Positions 1 to 12,139 of a stretch of DNA of 64,000 bases are shown piece after piece. The notes beneath the pieces are model-generated. The model made no database searches and was not told the origin of the DNA. It was given only the letters and a program-made list of their open reading frames with translations. Where the stretch lies: contig NC_084674.1 in assembly GCF_028389875.1 (NCBI RefSeq), positions 14,293,501 to 14,357,500 on the forward strand, read 5' to 3'. Numbering within the stretch: position 1 is the stretch's first letter; the number at the start of each line of letters is the position of its first letter. The position numbers were made by a program, and so were the translations under genes. This stretch comes from Rhea pennata (Eukaryota > Chordata > Aves > Rheiformes > Rheidae).

Positions 1-3000
1 CTTCCATACAGCTCTGCAGAGTACTTATGAGTGCACTGAAGTCTAGGACAGGTTATCTGCAGGTACTCCTCACTATCTTGCATAGTCCATGAAGTTTTAC
101 TTGGCCCTTGGCAATTGATTGAGCTGACAATCCCTGTTCTTGCTTAGGTCAGGGCAGTACTATCAGTAGAAAATCTACTTTATTAGCATATAGCTAGCCT
201 ACATCAACAGGAGTCTTTCAGCAGTATTAGCTGCACTGGATTTCTGGCAAGACTTCTACTCCTCTTTGTTCACCCCTACTTGATGCAACTGTTCAGCTGT
301 CCAGTATGTACCTACATCCTCTACTGCTAAGACCAAAGACTCAAAGGTGCTTCAAACACTAGACACTGCACACTTGTATGCAGTGCAACATTTATACCAC
401 AAAGCTCATGTAGAAACCGTAATCTTCATTCTCATATAGAAGCTCAACTTCATGTCTAAAAAAAAGGGAACATCCTTCTTCTGCACTCCTTCAGAGAGAC
501 CAGATGTTCCAAGCCCTAAAAAGGGCAGAAAAACATTTATCTGCCCACTACAGCAAACAGTATTTGAGCAAGATTCACCACACCCCATTTTGGCCATTTT
601 ACGGAGCCACACAGCTTTCGAGCATAGTCATTTGAACTACTTTTGCACAGGGATCTCCAAAGAGTAATTTTTAAGAGGTCCTTAGCTGGTTGAAGGCAGA
701 AAGTCTACTGCCAGTAAGCTTAGCACTGTTACGGTGGCAGTCTGCACATGCACACTGGAAGAGGAAACCATTCACAAGTCAAGAGCATTAGAACTTCACT
801 GCTACAGAGGGCATCCACAGGTCAGCCTAAGAGCCCCAGCATCTTCATCCTGAAATCTGGCAGCCAGTGTCCAGCACTGTTGACCTTGGGCAGTGGTACT
901 GGAAGTTGCCACTTTTTCAAGTACCACCATATTCTTTTCCTAGCAGTCACCAGCCCTATTTTTCTATATAGTTATATTTTTATCACAAGCCTAAGAGAGT
1001 TACTAAAAGAAATATTTCTCCGGAGACAAATAAAGCTGTTTTTATTTGATTTTTAATTAGATCATTGATTTTATTCAAGCAGTTACATAAGCTAGCAGAT
1101 ATTTGCACACAGCCACAGTGTTAACAGCCAGAACAAAGCTGAAACAATGCAACTGGCACCCTAAGTCTTCCCACAGTTGGTATGTTAAATCCACTCAGAT
1201 ACCAACTCTTTCCCCACAGGGGAATTTGGTAATAAGCCATATAACAAGTGAATGACAACTGATCCCAGAGAACCACTGCTAGTAACAACTCCAGTAAGCA
1301 GCAGCTCTGCAGAAGCATCCAAGTGCTTGAGTAGGCTGGTCCAAATCAGCTCAGAAGTCACAGTTTGCAAAAGCTACTGTTCTTAAAATCCAATGGGGAT
1401 CTTGTTTCTAGCCCTTACACTAAAGCGACTTTTCCTGTGTTTGTGGAAAAACTCGGACAAATGCAGTGTTTTAGAGCTGGCTTCAAAACACTTGTGCTTT
1501 GGATTATCTGGAGAGCAGTGAGCGGAACTACTCAGAGCCTCGCAAGGAGAAGGAAACCTTGTTGATATTCACTATCTAGTTATGAATATGAAGTAACATT
1601 CAATAACCTGCACTGTCAAGACAATAGTTTGACACCAGTTTGTTTAGCAAGCCAGTGTTCTCCGTTCTGTCGTGGAGATCAAAAGAAGCCAGATTAATCC
1701 AAGATGTGCGCCTCACACCAAAGCAGATACAAGTTTTTTGTCATACTGCCAGTTCCCAACTAGCAAGACGCAAAGTCATACTATAGGGCCCTACACAGTA
1801 CCATTAGCTTGGGCTTTTCAATAGTACAGTCTAAGCCTAGAGAAGGACCTACTACTATTAGTAGAGGGGGAGTAAAAGTACTTACAAATGCAGGACACAC
1901 AGAGCTAAAGGTCAGACCCAAGATGTACTTCCGCCTGTTTTAACCTTCAGACCTAAACTGTCTCCCAGAAGTGACTTACCGAGATGTTCTTTTTAGGGGT
2001 CAGTAAAATTGTACTACACCTATGCTGCAAGATTGATGCAAGAAAGGATGGTGTGAAACAGTTAAGCAAACCAATTACAAGGACTAGTTATTGTGAGTTA
2101 GTATCTGGTCAAAGGGAACAGCACATTTCCTCCTCTGTTTGAATAACCTCCAGGTTCACATATCACAGACATCTGCACGGAGCACTCCAAATTGCTGTCA
2201 TAGCTCCATGCATTGTGCTTTCCGCTGCATGGCTCAAAAGCGGTCACTTCAAAAGCATGTTTACATAACATAGTTCATGAGTTGCCACCTACGGCTCATT
2301 TTAGGCCCACCAACCAAGACAGTGCCCTTTAGCATAAGCATAAAAATACATACATATACATTCTGTCTCCTTACAAGAGTAGTCATAGACTAATCAAAAA
2401 CAGTAGGCAGCCACAGAAGTGCTCTAGTTAGTCTGAAACAGCAGTGGGTGTCACAGTAAAATACTGCAAGCTACAGAGCCAAGCAGGGCCATCTGGTGCA
2501 AGAAAGCACACCATCAACACTTTCAGGTTTGGCAATTTCAAGGCACAGACTTTCTAACACCACCTATACAGGGCATGGGGGCTGGTTTTTCAGAAAGCAG
2601 CATTTAACAGCTCCAACAGAAGCTCATCTCAGAGGCCAGAGAAGTCGGTTTGAGGTGGCCTCCAGATTTTAGCACAAGTGGGTAGAAATGCATCAGCCAC
2701 AAGCTAGCAGGAAGGGTGGCTCCACCACTTTCAGTTATTACTCTGCTGCAAAGCATATTGCAAATGTTTCCACCCCAATCAGACTTGCAAAGGAGAGCAA
2801 ACCTCCCAAATTGCAATCGCAAGTCTGGAGAGCCACCAACAGCCTCCGGCTCACTGCTGCAGCGCGGCACCCACCCAGTTTGTGCCGCCCGGCACTGCTG
2901 CCCACAAGAGTGTGCTTCAGCAACCCTGAGACACAGATCTGTTACAAGCCTTACCCAATCTTTGCTTGTCATTCCCAAGAGGCGTATCCTCGAGTAGTTT

Positions 3001-3613
3001 CAGTGTCTTCTTGCATCGACTCAGCTTACTCTAACGGAGGGTGTGAGAGGAAGTGGTTATGACAATAATTCACCCACAGCATAAACCGTTCTCACCGATT
3101 TTACTGCAGTCTCAAAGGTTAGGACAGCCGCATCTGTTATTCTGCACTACCACAACTACAGCTGTCTCCGGCACACCTATACTGTTTGCTTGCTGCCAAG
3201 CAAGATCTCTACTTTCAGAAGTGCATTACCAAAACCAGCATTAACCGTCAGAGGTGCTCCAAGACTCCCACTGCCAAAATTATCCACTTTCCCCGGGGGC
3301 TGTGCTCTTCCTCCTTGTAGAGCACGTAGCCCCTCCAGCTGGTGTTGGGGTAGAAATCTGCCAGTACTGCCCTTCCCTCAGAGAGGGCCCAGCTTTCCAG
3401 AGCACTGTGGCTGCTATGGAGCCCAGCTCTTGCTAGAAGAGCTCAATGCTTTGAAGTACAAATGCATTGTGATTTACAGAGTGCCCTGAAGCTGCAGCCC
3501 ATGATGCCATGCCATTAGAGTCCACAGCCTTTTAGGAGCTATTACCCCCAAATACCATTGGCAGGGTCATTCGTGCCACGAGCCACTGCTACTAGAAGAA
3601 CTATCTGTCCCTT

Positions 3614-3616
<3 letters not shown>

Positions 3617-3650
<34 letters not shown>
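3617..3650. repeat. poly(A)34 tract
   Basis: An uninterrupted run of 34 A on the plus strand inside FLNB intron 1. There is no AATAAA signal just upstream and I could not recognise a retrocopied gene or a target-site duplication, so it is listed as a simple repeat only. Confidence 0.9.
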
Positions 3651-3655
<5 letters not shown>

Positions 3656-6600
3656 GCCTTGATACTCAAAGCGATATCACCAACAACTTACGAGCCTGAT
3701 CACAAAAAGCTGCCACATTTCACTGACCCAGAGAAAGTTACTCTGAAATACAAGCTGAGTTTATGCTTTAGAGTGATTAGAGATTTAGTCTTCCCCATTT
3801 ATTAATTCCTTCCAATCAGATTAGCTGTCTGGTTGTGTAAGTTGCTAGAAGCAGTAGAGGACCATTACCTAACAAACTTGGAGGAAAATCTCATTAACAG
3901 CTAGACCATGCAGCCATAAGAATATCACTATTCTTCTCAGACGGTTCATTAAAAAGCCGTGACTGCTTTGTTTCAAGGGCAGCATGAGCAGGAGGTCCAA
4001 ACAACCACAATCCATCATGCCAGAGACAGGACTCTGCTGCTCCAGCCTCTGCCCCCTCCCAGGTGGTTTTAAGGCAGGAGTGTTTGGTGCATTATTCAGC
4101 ACAAGAGGATGCCATGCAAGACGATCCAGGCTTCCTCAGGACTCGGGTAAAGCTCTCTTTGGCTGTTGCTTGTTTACACATACACACCCCTTCTACTCTT
4201 GCAAGAGTTGTATTAGTATAGGAATATACTACCTGGGTAAAACCAAGATATAGCATATATCTTAATATGACATTAGTCTCCCAAGTGCTTAGAACAGAAT
4301 ACCATTTACACCAGAAACCACAATCTATCAACCACAGTCTTCAGGTGCACCCAGAGCCCACAGCAGATCCATTCTTCTATCTGTATCAGATGTTATGCAG
4401 AAACCTGCAGAACTCAAGGCTAGTTGCAGGAAGGGACAGAAAGCTTCAGTCCTGTTCACAGACAAGTCAGACACATCAGTGTTGGAGTCCACAGGACCAT
4501 GTGCTTATGACACAGTGTACAATCTCTGCAAAGCTTTCAAGTACAGGATCTCAGACTTGCCCTTATCAGTGAGCTAGGTCTTCCCTATCAGAGAGTGTTA
4601 GTCTTCCCTTATTAAAGGCAAACGGGCTAAATGAACATGAGCTACATTTTTGCCTTGTGGAGAAAGAAAACTGTGCCAAGTCCCCAAAGGCAAGGCCTAG
4701 GAAAAAAATACACTTGAGGTTCATCGCATTAATCCAAATCAACAGGCTGAGCTTGCTCAGCCCATTCAAGAGAACCTCAGATTTGAGTTGACTCAACTCT
4801 GAACCCAAGGTCAAGTTTCTCGGAAGAGAAAGGTCAGCTCAGTGTGCCTCACCCAGACATCTGCTATGAGAAGGGTGAGTAAGTATCCGCTGCTAACAGA
4901 CAGACATTAATTAATGACAGCTACGAATAAGAATATAGAAGCAGACAGAGGAGGCTTCACATATACATCTTTAAAAAAAAATGAAAACTGCCATTTTTAT
5001 TACTCTAAATACAGCAGGAGAAGACATGTCTGTTCCACCTTTACCATGAACTCAGCGTGCAAATAAAATTTTGTGAGCTTTGCGAGCAGTGCCATACAGC
5101 TAAAGCCGCAGCAAAAACACAGCTTAGCTCTCTAAAGGATGGGCAGTGCTTTCCCTTAGCCTTTTCACACAGATCTTGTTTTGGATGCTTTCCCCACAAG
5201 TTAACACTCATTTGCACAGCATTTCCTTCTTCCAGCATAAGACACAGGTGGAATATCTTATTCTCTTCACCCTGCCAAGTCCAAGCAGCTCGCAGCAACA
5301 CATCCTCACTTATTTCTACCTACTGCAAGCATCCATCGGTGCATCTGGACAGAGATAACTCCCCTCCTCAGTGAGACAAACTTTGGGAAAAGGGAGCATA
5401 TGCTATCAGTATGGATGGAGGAAGAGCAGGGAGGGTCTCGCAGGGACTTAGAGGTCTACCTACAGAAAGTCTTGCTAAATCATCAGAAACCAAGAATGAA
5501 AGACTTGATGCTCCAAGCCATAACCACTGGCACAGGCTCTTCAAGCACACTGGTACCAAACTCCAACAGAGCCAAACCCTGGGTCACCAAGGGTTGCAGC
5601 TTAATTTTGTTGTTGTAAACAGTTACAGACCAGCTGAATGATTCCCTAAAGGCACATCAGGTAGTAAAAGGACAAACATGCACAGATATACCTAACACTT
5701 CTGGCTGAGACCTGGGCAAGTTACCCAGCAGTGCAGATCTGTTCGCACAAGCTTCACCTACAACACACCCTTTCTTTGGTGTGCTTGCTTGGTGTATATT
5801 AGTGGCCTGAACTTAGCAGGCCCTTGTTTAGATCCCAAATTAGCAGCACTAAAATCTCTTTCTGAATGGCAGAGAGAAAACAGAATTCCTCTAAAGCTTA
5901 AGGGATTCAGAGTTCATTGTTTTACTTTCCACCGCTTGCAGCAGACACCAAACAATACTGAGAATGCATAAGCATGACCACACACAAGGCTAACCACATT
6001 CTTAGATTACAGTTGTAGGCTAGGAAAACAGTTATCCTGCCCCATTTAAACATCACATGTAAGTCAATACAGGACATAGCATTAGAATATGGAGCAGTTA
6101 AGACTTCAGTCCTTCTTGAATAGCTGGTATAGTTTTCAGTGCCTTAAAAAGAGCTGTTTAGCACATTAGTCTAACCAGTCCCAAGTAATTTTACTGAGGG
6201 TTTCATCAGTTTACAGTTTCCACTCAGATGTAAAGGAATGCAACAACAGTCCATCTAAGCTACCTTAAAGGGTTTCCTGTAACTTGGAGCAAATACTCTG
6301 TGCAAAGCCATTTTCCCTCTGAGAATAAGAGTCAAGCTGTTGAAATACAAGGTCCTGGGCAGACCAACTGCTTTTAGAAACCAAAGCCTCATCCAAGCTC
6401 CAATAGTGAGGCCCATTGTCAGTCTATCAAAAATAATTCTAGAGGGGAAGTATTAAGTGTCATGTTTCCAAGAAGTAGAAACCTGTTTCCAAGGCGCGCT
6501 GGATATATTCCAGAATACAGCCTCCAGGGAAGTCACAGGTAAGTAGCAGACAGAATGCAAGTGTATTTTGACTACCTCCTTATGATGTGTTAACAGCACC

Positions 6601-9600
6601 TGGAGTGAGGCAGAGAGGCCATAGGTGTACATAGGCTGAGAATACATTTTCCTTTTGTTCCTATCTTCAAGCAACTAGCTCTAGGTATTACAGGTTAATA
6701 TTATCTACCAAATTTTAAAGGAGGTTAATTTCCCTAGAAATTTAAAGTTTGCTTTGTCACCCTGGTTAAGGTCTGCAGACCAATGCAGAAAGTCTGTGCT
6801 ACAGAGTGTAGCCCATTCACAAAGTTCTCTATCATTAACCAAAAATCCATGTAGCACATAGGTTAAGACAGGCAGGCTAGGTCAGAGAAACATCCCTTCT
6901 AGCAGCACTCACTCCTACAGCTAGGAAGCACTAACACCATTGAGATCCTCACAAGGCAAGTTCTGTACCATACCAGTAGATCACCATAAGCCCATTACTC
7001 CACACCCATTTTCCGCTGGCACGGCTCCGCTCCCTCCAAGCACTGCAGTGAGTCTCATGACAATCACAAAGACGAAAAGCTTTTAGAGGAGCCAAAAGCA
7101 AAATTATACCTGAGGCTGACGTCAGGTCACAGTGCCACGGGAGCAGGCAGCAGCACTGGCACACGATCCTCGGCTGCTGCTTCCCATCTATTCACTTGCA
7201 TCAGCACTCAACATCCTGCAGCTGCACAGCAAGTCAAATAGCTCACTAACCTACTGAAAGCATAGCCCAGTACAGAGAAATCACACATTTTTTCAGTTTG
7301 ATCAATCTGACCGCTGCAGTCCAGGATTGCAGCTCCACCAAACAAACCAGTCAACTGCTCTGTGCTCATCCTGGTAGCGATAACAGGGCTGCAGGGCAAG
7401 CAACAGCCAGGAGACCAGTGCAAAGAGGCACCCAATTGCACCTAAGCGGTGTGCATCAGACTTGCCTTCTACAAGGCCCAGAGCAGCTTATCAGCTCAGT
7501 CAGGATCTGTCAGCCTTCAGATACAGAAGTCTTGTTCCTAAGCCCAATCAGCTGATTTCTTCTGCTTGATAACAGGGTTTCTGGGGGCCAGAAAAGTACC
7601 AAGCCTAGCCTCAGTCATCTCTCAGCAATTTGCTGTAGCTCTTCCTAAAGCAAGATGCAGCTCCCCTACAGTGTAATCTCCAGGGTCAATCTGATCCTAA
7701 GGCCAAGAGCAAACTCCTTACACTCCGCATTCCTAGCATCCTACTCCTCAGCGACTGTCACACCACGGGCACACTCAGCACCTAGGAATCTGCAGTTATC
7801 CTCAGTCTAGCAGGCAGCGGGGTGGGAGGCCGGGACACTAGACTCAGCTGTTAACACTTCACTAGCACAGCAGCTACCTCATACATTGAGCACAAGATGC
7901 CTTCACATTCAAGTCATTGCCTTAACAGCTTTCAGTTTTGTCATTGCCAAGTTGCCCAAAATACATAGATTAAGCTTTACACCTATTTTATAGTAGATCA
8001 GTCCAACCATGTGGTCACATATGTGCACTGAAGTGAAGACCCATCATGCCTGGAAGAAAAGCATCTTAAACTACTGATGGACTGTCTGAGCAGTTGCTAA
8101 ATAAGGGGTAACAGCAGTAGGACAGGTTAGACTATTAACCATGTATCAAAAAAGGGATTTTGGTCAAACAAAATTTAACTGGTATCTCTGTAGAAAGATT
8201 TATTTTAAATGGGCAAAAGTTGAAGGCCAAACACTTACTACTGAAAGTGTTGAAGAGTATGGGTTGCAGTACAGCAGCAGTAGCTAAGCCAGAATATATG
8301 TATTCTATAAAAATCTTGGAAATTAAATAGTAACTGGAACATGTACTGTATCTGTTTAACATAGATTTGATGACGTTATTAATGCTGGAAATTAAGCAGC
8401 CACAGCTGTCAGGTTTTCCTGACTAATTCAACTCAGAACCATGCAAGCTGGCCCTAAATCCCCAGGCCCTCAAGAACAACATTACCATTGAAGTGCTCCA
8501 TCTAAAAGCCTTTAAACATAGTTTTAGGCTCTGTAATGGCCTAGCTTTTGTCCAGCAACATGAAAGAGGCCAAAAAATAAACACACACACAAACAACCCA
8601 AAGCAAACCCCCACCCACACTCAAGTTCTTCAGAGCATACAATTGCAGGGGGGAAACAAAAATTCCTGTGGGCAGGTACCATTTTACTGACTAAGCCATG
8701 CCTGCAGAAGAGAGCGCACAAGTTCTGGCCCATCCAGCCGAGCAGAACCCCTCCGCAAGGTTTACTTTGACTGTCTTTTCTGGAAAGTGAGTTCAGGATG
8801 TTTTTTCAGGAGTGGCTCAGCTTGTTCGTATAGTAGGACTCCTATGCTACCGCTTGGCTCCTGTTCTGGCGGCATAGCCCAGATTGAGCTATAAACACTC
8901 CTTAATACAGAGGCTGGAATATGCTAAAGGCATCAGCAGCCACAGTAATTTCATTTTCCGCAGCTTCGACTGTTGTTTATAACAGCCAACACAGTGCAAG
9001 TAATCTGCAAAACAGACAAGTCTTCAACAGTTAAACCTACTCTGTAGCTAAACCTAATGTTGTAATACACTTGCACTGCTGCAACAGCGTTTCTAGAAAG
9101 GAAGTCACTGGAAGCCAGACCTGACCCTGATCTCCCAAACCGGTATCCCTCGGGAAGTCTCAAAGACAAATAGGAAGGCAGCTGCAGGAGCAAGGTTTTC
9201 CTAAGGCAAACAGTATAGTAGGAGGCAAGAGCCTGCCTCTTCTCAGTGCTGCGACTGGTAACACCTTTATGCTACAGCTGCTGGAAAAGCTTAACTTCAA
9301 ACGCCAGCAGTCTTCACAGTCTGCAAAAGAAAGCTTAACTGGAGAGGTGGGCAGCTGCAATGCAAAAAACCCACCACCTAAAGAAAACGCACCTCCGAGC
9401 AGAGAGCCAGGACCAGCTTTGTTCCCAGAAGGAAGCACATGAGTTGTTTCCTCCTTCGGGAACGGCCAGGCAACCAGGTCCCAACGGCCCGCAGTTTAAG
9501 TGCATCCTTGGCAGCGAGGAAGCTCAGGGTGCCCACTCTGAGCCACGGGCCTCCAGAGAGGACTTCTGGCTACAGCGACACGTGCCAAGCCTCTCCTGTG

Positions 9601-10545
9601 CTGGAGAAGTTTCAATTTTCTCACTATTGTAGCTAATGCCTCTGAAGGGAAACAGCTTTCACCTCGGCCCAGGGTTTTAGACGACTGAGCAGAACTGCAC
9701 TTACTCAGGTTCAGCTCTGTAATTCACTGAGGCCGGAGTCATCAGGCTACAGCAATCTGAATTTTCTGGCAGGGAACTAAGTTCTCGCAAAAGCATTCAA
9801 ATTCCTTCCCGGGCATCTCTTAGGCATTCACATTACTGCTTTACAGAGCGTGTTCTGGCCACACCTGGGCTATTCCCAGAGCCGTCACCTACCCTCGGAC
9901 GTCCGCGCCAGCGGCCGCCCTCCTCAGCCGTCGCGGACGGCCGCGCAGCGCGGGTTGGCTCGGGCCGCCCGGCCCCGCGGGCCAGCGCTGGGCCCCGCGC
10001 TTCCCCCGCCCGCGAGCTCCGCGCCGCGGAAGGGCGGCGGAGGAGGCGCGGTGCCGTCCAAACGCGGTGCGTGTCAACACGCGCGCACCCTCGGCGCAGC
10101 GCCGGCGGCTCCGCTGGGCTCCGGCGAGCCAGGGCAGCCGGGCGCCGCCGCGAGCGGCGTCGGAGTTCGCGTTACTCGGCTTGGCTGCTCTCGGGGGACA
10201 GCGTTTAGCGAAGCTCTGCCTGCGCAGAGACAGCGAACGCGCTGCGGTGCTGGCTTTCTTCGTGCGGGCAAGTTATTTACCCGAAAGCAAAGCCTCACTT
10301 AAATATATTTTTAAATCATTATGGTTTAAGGAGAACAAGGGGGTTAGTCCCTTCAGCTGGCTTCGCAGCCGCAAACGCGCTCAGCGCACAGCTATTAAGC
10401 AACACTTCGCTACGCCTCAAGTCCTCGCTGCTTTTGAGAAAGGCGAGAAAGAGGGGAAAAAAATAAAGGCAGAAGCCGCCCCGCTTTCCCAGCGCCGCCG
10501 CTCACACCGGCCCGCCGGCCGGGAAGGGAAATAAATCACACGGTA

Positions 10546-10591
10546 ACACACGCACACACACACGCGCACACACACACACACACACACACAC
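10546..10591. repeat. (CA)n microsatellite next to the FLNB exon-1 donor
   Basis: A mostly pure CA repeat on the plus strand with a few CG interruptions. On the FLNB coding strand it reads (TG)n and begins about 25 bases after the exon-1 splice donor at 10616. Confidence 0.95.
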
Positions 10592-10616
10592 CCCCACCGC
10601 CGCCCCGGGCGCTCAC

Positions 10617-10998
10617 CGATGGAGACCAGCTTGATGCTCTCCCGCTCCAGGAACTCGAGGGCCACCGAGACATTCTCCAGCTGCATCTGGCGGAAGGTGG
10701 GCCGCTGGTGGTACTTGCGGTACATGCGCTTCTGGCTGAGCACCTCGAGCAGCGCGATGAGGCGCAGCCCGTCGCTGAGGTCGTGCTGCAGGTTGCCGAT
10801 GCGCTTGTTGACGCAGCGCAGGTGCTCGTTGCACCAGCGGGTGAAGGTGTTCTGCTGGATGCGCTTCCAGGGCGCGTCCTCCGCCAGGTCCTTCTCGGTG
10901 GCCGGCATCTCGCCGTCGGGCTCCGCCGCGCTCCCGCTGCTGCTGCCGCCGCCGCGCCGCGCTCTGCGCCCGCCCTGGCCCCGCGCCTGCGTGCTCAT
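10617..10998 (-). CDS. FLNB: Filamin B, first coding exon (partial gene)
   Basis: Filamins are homodimeric actin cross-linkers with an N-terminal actin-binding domain of two calponin-homology (CH) domains followed by 24 Ig-like repeats, about 2,600 residues in all. This exon gives 127 codons plus one base. Residues 1-30 are a Gly/Arg/Ser-rich leader starting MSTQARG. From residue 31 the filamin block [14 protein letters not shown] begins, then the start of CH1 with [29 protein letters not shown] and [16 protein letters not shown] is preferred over FLNA and FLNC because of [10 protein letters not shown] and [13 protein letters not shown], and because SLMAP is the upstream neighbour. The exon ends ATC G|gtgagc (phase 1), matching the usual filamin junction, where Asp follows LVSI. 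The start at 10998 has a good context (gccATGa). The inner ATG at 10908 is the position at which, as I recall it, human FLNB begins. No upstream in-frame stop confirms the first ATG. The remaining exons lie off the left edge. Confidence 0.95.
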
Positions 10999-11150
10999 GG
11001 CCCGGCACGGCCCGGCCCGGCCCCGCTCCGCCTCCGCGCCGCGCCGCTCCGCCCCGGCCGGTGCTGCTGCTGCTGCGGGGACAGCGCGCCCGTCAGCGAC
11101 CGCCGCCGGCACCGCCGCCGCCCGCACCAGAGCTGAGGCCGCCGCCGCCG
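10999..11150 (-). other. FLNB: FLNB 5' UTR / core promoter (limits approximate)
   Basis: This GC-rich sequence lies immediately upstream of the FLNB start codon on the minus strand. It contains a short (GCA)n run near 11058-11075 and several CCGGG words. The frame of the start codon stays open far upstream only because the region is so GC-rich. The transcription start site cannot be located without transcript data, so the outer limit is a guess. Confidence 0.5.
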
Positions 11151-11157
11151 CCCTTAT

Positions 11158-11325
11158 CGGCCGGGAGGGGCCGGGCCGAGCCGGGCCGGGCCGGGCCGGG
11201 CCCGCCCGCGCGCCGCCGCCGCGCCGAGCACCACCCCCCCGCCACGCCCGGCCCGGCCCGGCCCTGCCCGCGAGCACGGGGCCGCGCCCGGCCCGGCCCG
11301 GCCCGGCCCAGCCCTGCCGCGCGCC
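11158..11325. repeat. Inverted (CCGGG)n / (CCCGG)n arrays
   Basis: A pentanucleotide array of CCGGG units occupies about 11160-11202. Two arrays of the reverse-complement unit CCCGG lie at about 11248-11266 and 11286-11313. The two unit types can pair, so the segment could fold into a long GC stem with a loop of about 45-80 bases in single-stranded DNA or RNA. It lies about 160 bases upstream of the FLNB start codon. Confidence 0.8.
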
Positions 11326-11381
11326 CACCGAGGCGGTCCGCGCGCCGGGCAGAGAGGCCGTGCAGCCCCCCGGGTGCTGGT

Positions 11382-11735
11382 GTGCAAGCCCGAGTGCAGC
11401 CCCCCTTTGCACCCCTCCGGGAGCGACCGCGCAGGCCCCCCCTCCCCCAGCAACCAGCATGCAAACCCGAGTGCAGCCCCCCATTGCACCCCTCCGGGAG
11501 CGACCATGCAGCCTCCCCCCCCCCAGCAACCAGCGTGCAAGCTCGAGTGCAGCCCCCCATTGCACCCCTCCGGGAGCGACCATGCAGCCTCCCCCCCCCC
11601 AGCAACCAGCGTGCAAGCTCGAGTGCAGCCCCCCATTGCACCCCTCCGGGAGCGACCATGCAGCCTCCCCCCCCCCAGCAACCAGCGTGCAAGCCTGAGT
11701 GCAGCCCCTGGGGCACCAATGCGCGAACATGAGGG
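11382..11735. repeat. 76-bp GC-rich minisatellite (about 4.5 copies)
   Basis: Near-identical units begin at 11382, 11459, 11535, 11611 and 11687, so the period is 77, 76, 76 and 76. Each unit starts gtgcaag or gtgcaaa and contains gagtgcagccccc, gcacccctccgggagcgacc, atgcagcct and agcaaccagc. The third and fourth copies are nearly the same. The period is not a multiple of three, so the long open frames through it on both strands are by-products of GC-rich repetition rather than a protein. Confidence 0.95.
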
Positions 11736-11910
11736 AGTCCCCATACGTGGGTGCATGAGCAGGAGTGTAACCCTCCACGTGCCACTGTGCAAATAGGAAG
11801 GCAGCAGCCAGTCACCAGCACATGAGCAGGAGTGCAGCCCCCCAGTGCACCAGTGCGTGACTAGGAGTGCAGCCCCCGTGGCACCGGCACACCAGCATGA
11901 ATGCAGCCCG
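11736..11910. repeat. Decayed continuation of the minisatellite (35-bp monomers)
   Basis: Diverged copies of the core word gagtgcagcc occur at 11830, 11865 and 11899 (spacing 35 and 34), with a weaker form, gagtgtaacc, near 11764. The same core recurs 35 bases apart inside each 76-bp unit, for example gtgcagcc at 11471 and atgcagcc at 11506. This suggests that the 76-bp unit arose from a 35-bp ancestor plus an insertion. Confidence 0.75.
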
Positions 11911-12098
11911 GAACGGTGCGGCCGTCAGGAGCGCAGTGCTCTCAGCGCCGCGCGGGGAGGGAGCTGCGCAAGCGGAGCGCGGTCGGGCTCCTGGCTGCAG
12001 CGCCGTAGCACACGCTGTGCTGATACGCTGTGTTTTCAACCAGATAAAGAACACAGAAACTTCAAAAAGCAGCCACGTAAGGCTGCAGTGCTTGGGGC

Positions 12099-12138
12099 TT
12101 TCTTTTTTCTTTTTTCTTTTCTTTTTTTTTTCCCCCCA
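12099..12138. repeat. Polypyrimidine tract
   Basis: A T-rich run with C interruptions ending in a C block on the plus strand. It could look like a splice-acceptor tract but no exon can be supported after it. Confidence 0.9.
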
Positions 12139-12139
12139 C

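Larger units (their letters stand above)
1..10616 (-). other. FLNB: FLNB intron 1 (5' part, runs out of window)
   Basis: This is the sequence downstream of the FLNB exon-1 donor on the minus strand. The donor reads ATC G|gtgagc. I looked on the minus strand for the next filamin exon, which should continue the CH1 domain with a motif like SKAIVDGN, and did not see it, so exon 2 lies beyond position 1. Filamin first introns are usually long, so this is expected. The stretch is mostly of mixed composition and becomes GC-rich from about 9.85 kb. It holds a 34-base poly(A) run at 3617-3650 and many short open frames on both strands that resemble nothing I know. No RNA gene was recognised. Confidence 0.8.
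9880..11340. promoter_or_regulatory. FLNB: CpG-island promoter of FLNB
   Basis: The segment is very GC-rich with dense CpG dinucleotides and many GC-box-like GGGCGG/CCGCCC words. It covers the start of intron 1, exon 1 and the sequence upstream of the FLNB start codon. I saw no TATA box at a sensible distance upstream of the start, which fits a TATA-less CpG-island promoter for a widely expressed cytoskeletal gene. The limits are visual estimates from CpG density, and no transcription start can be fixed from sequence alone. Confidence 0.75.

Noticed and set aside
2604-3062. Two 124-codon open frames on opposite strands in FLNB intron 1
   Set aside because: No similarity to a known family, no splice context and they mirror each other; likely chance.
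3400-3650. Possible retrocopied gene ending in the A34 run
   Set aside because: No polyadenylation signal, no recognisable coding sequence upstream and no target-site duplication was seen.
11382-11735. Regular repeats resembling a CRISPR array
   Set aside because: The repeats are contiguous, with no unique spacers, and the DNA is vertebrate; it is a minisatellite.
10417-11821. Very long overlapping open frames (up to about 450 codons) on both strands
   Set aside because: Only the minus-strand filamin part (10617-10998) has homology and a splice donor. The rest runs through a 76-bp GC repeat whose period is not a multiple of three, so open frames arise in several registers without being coding.
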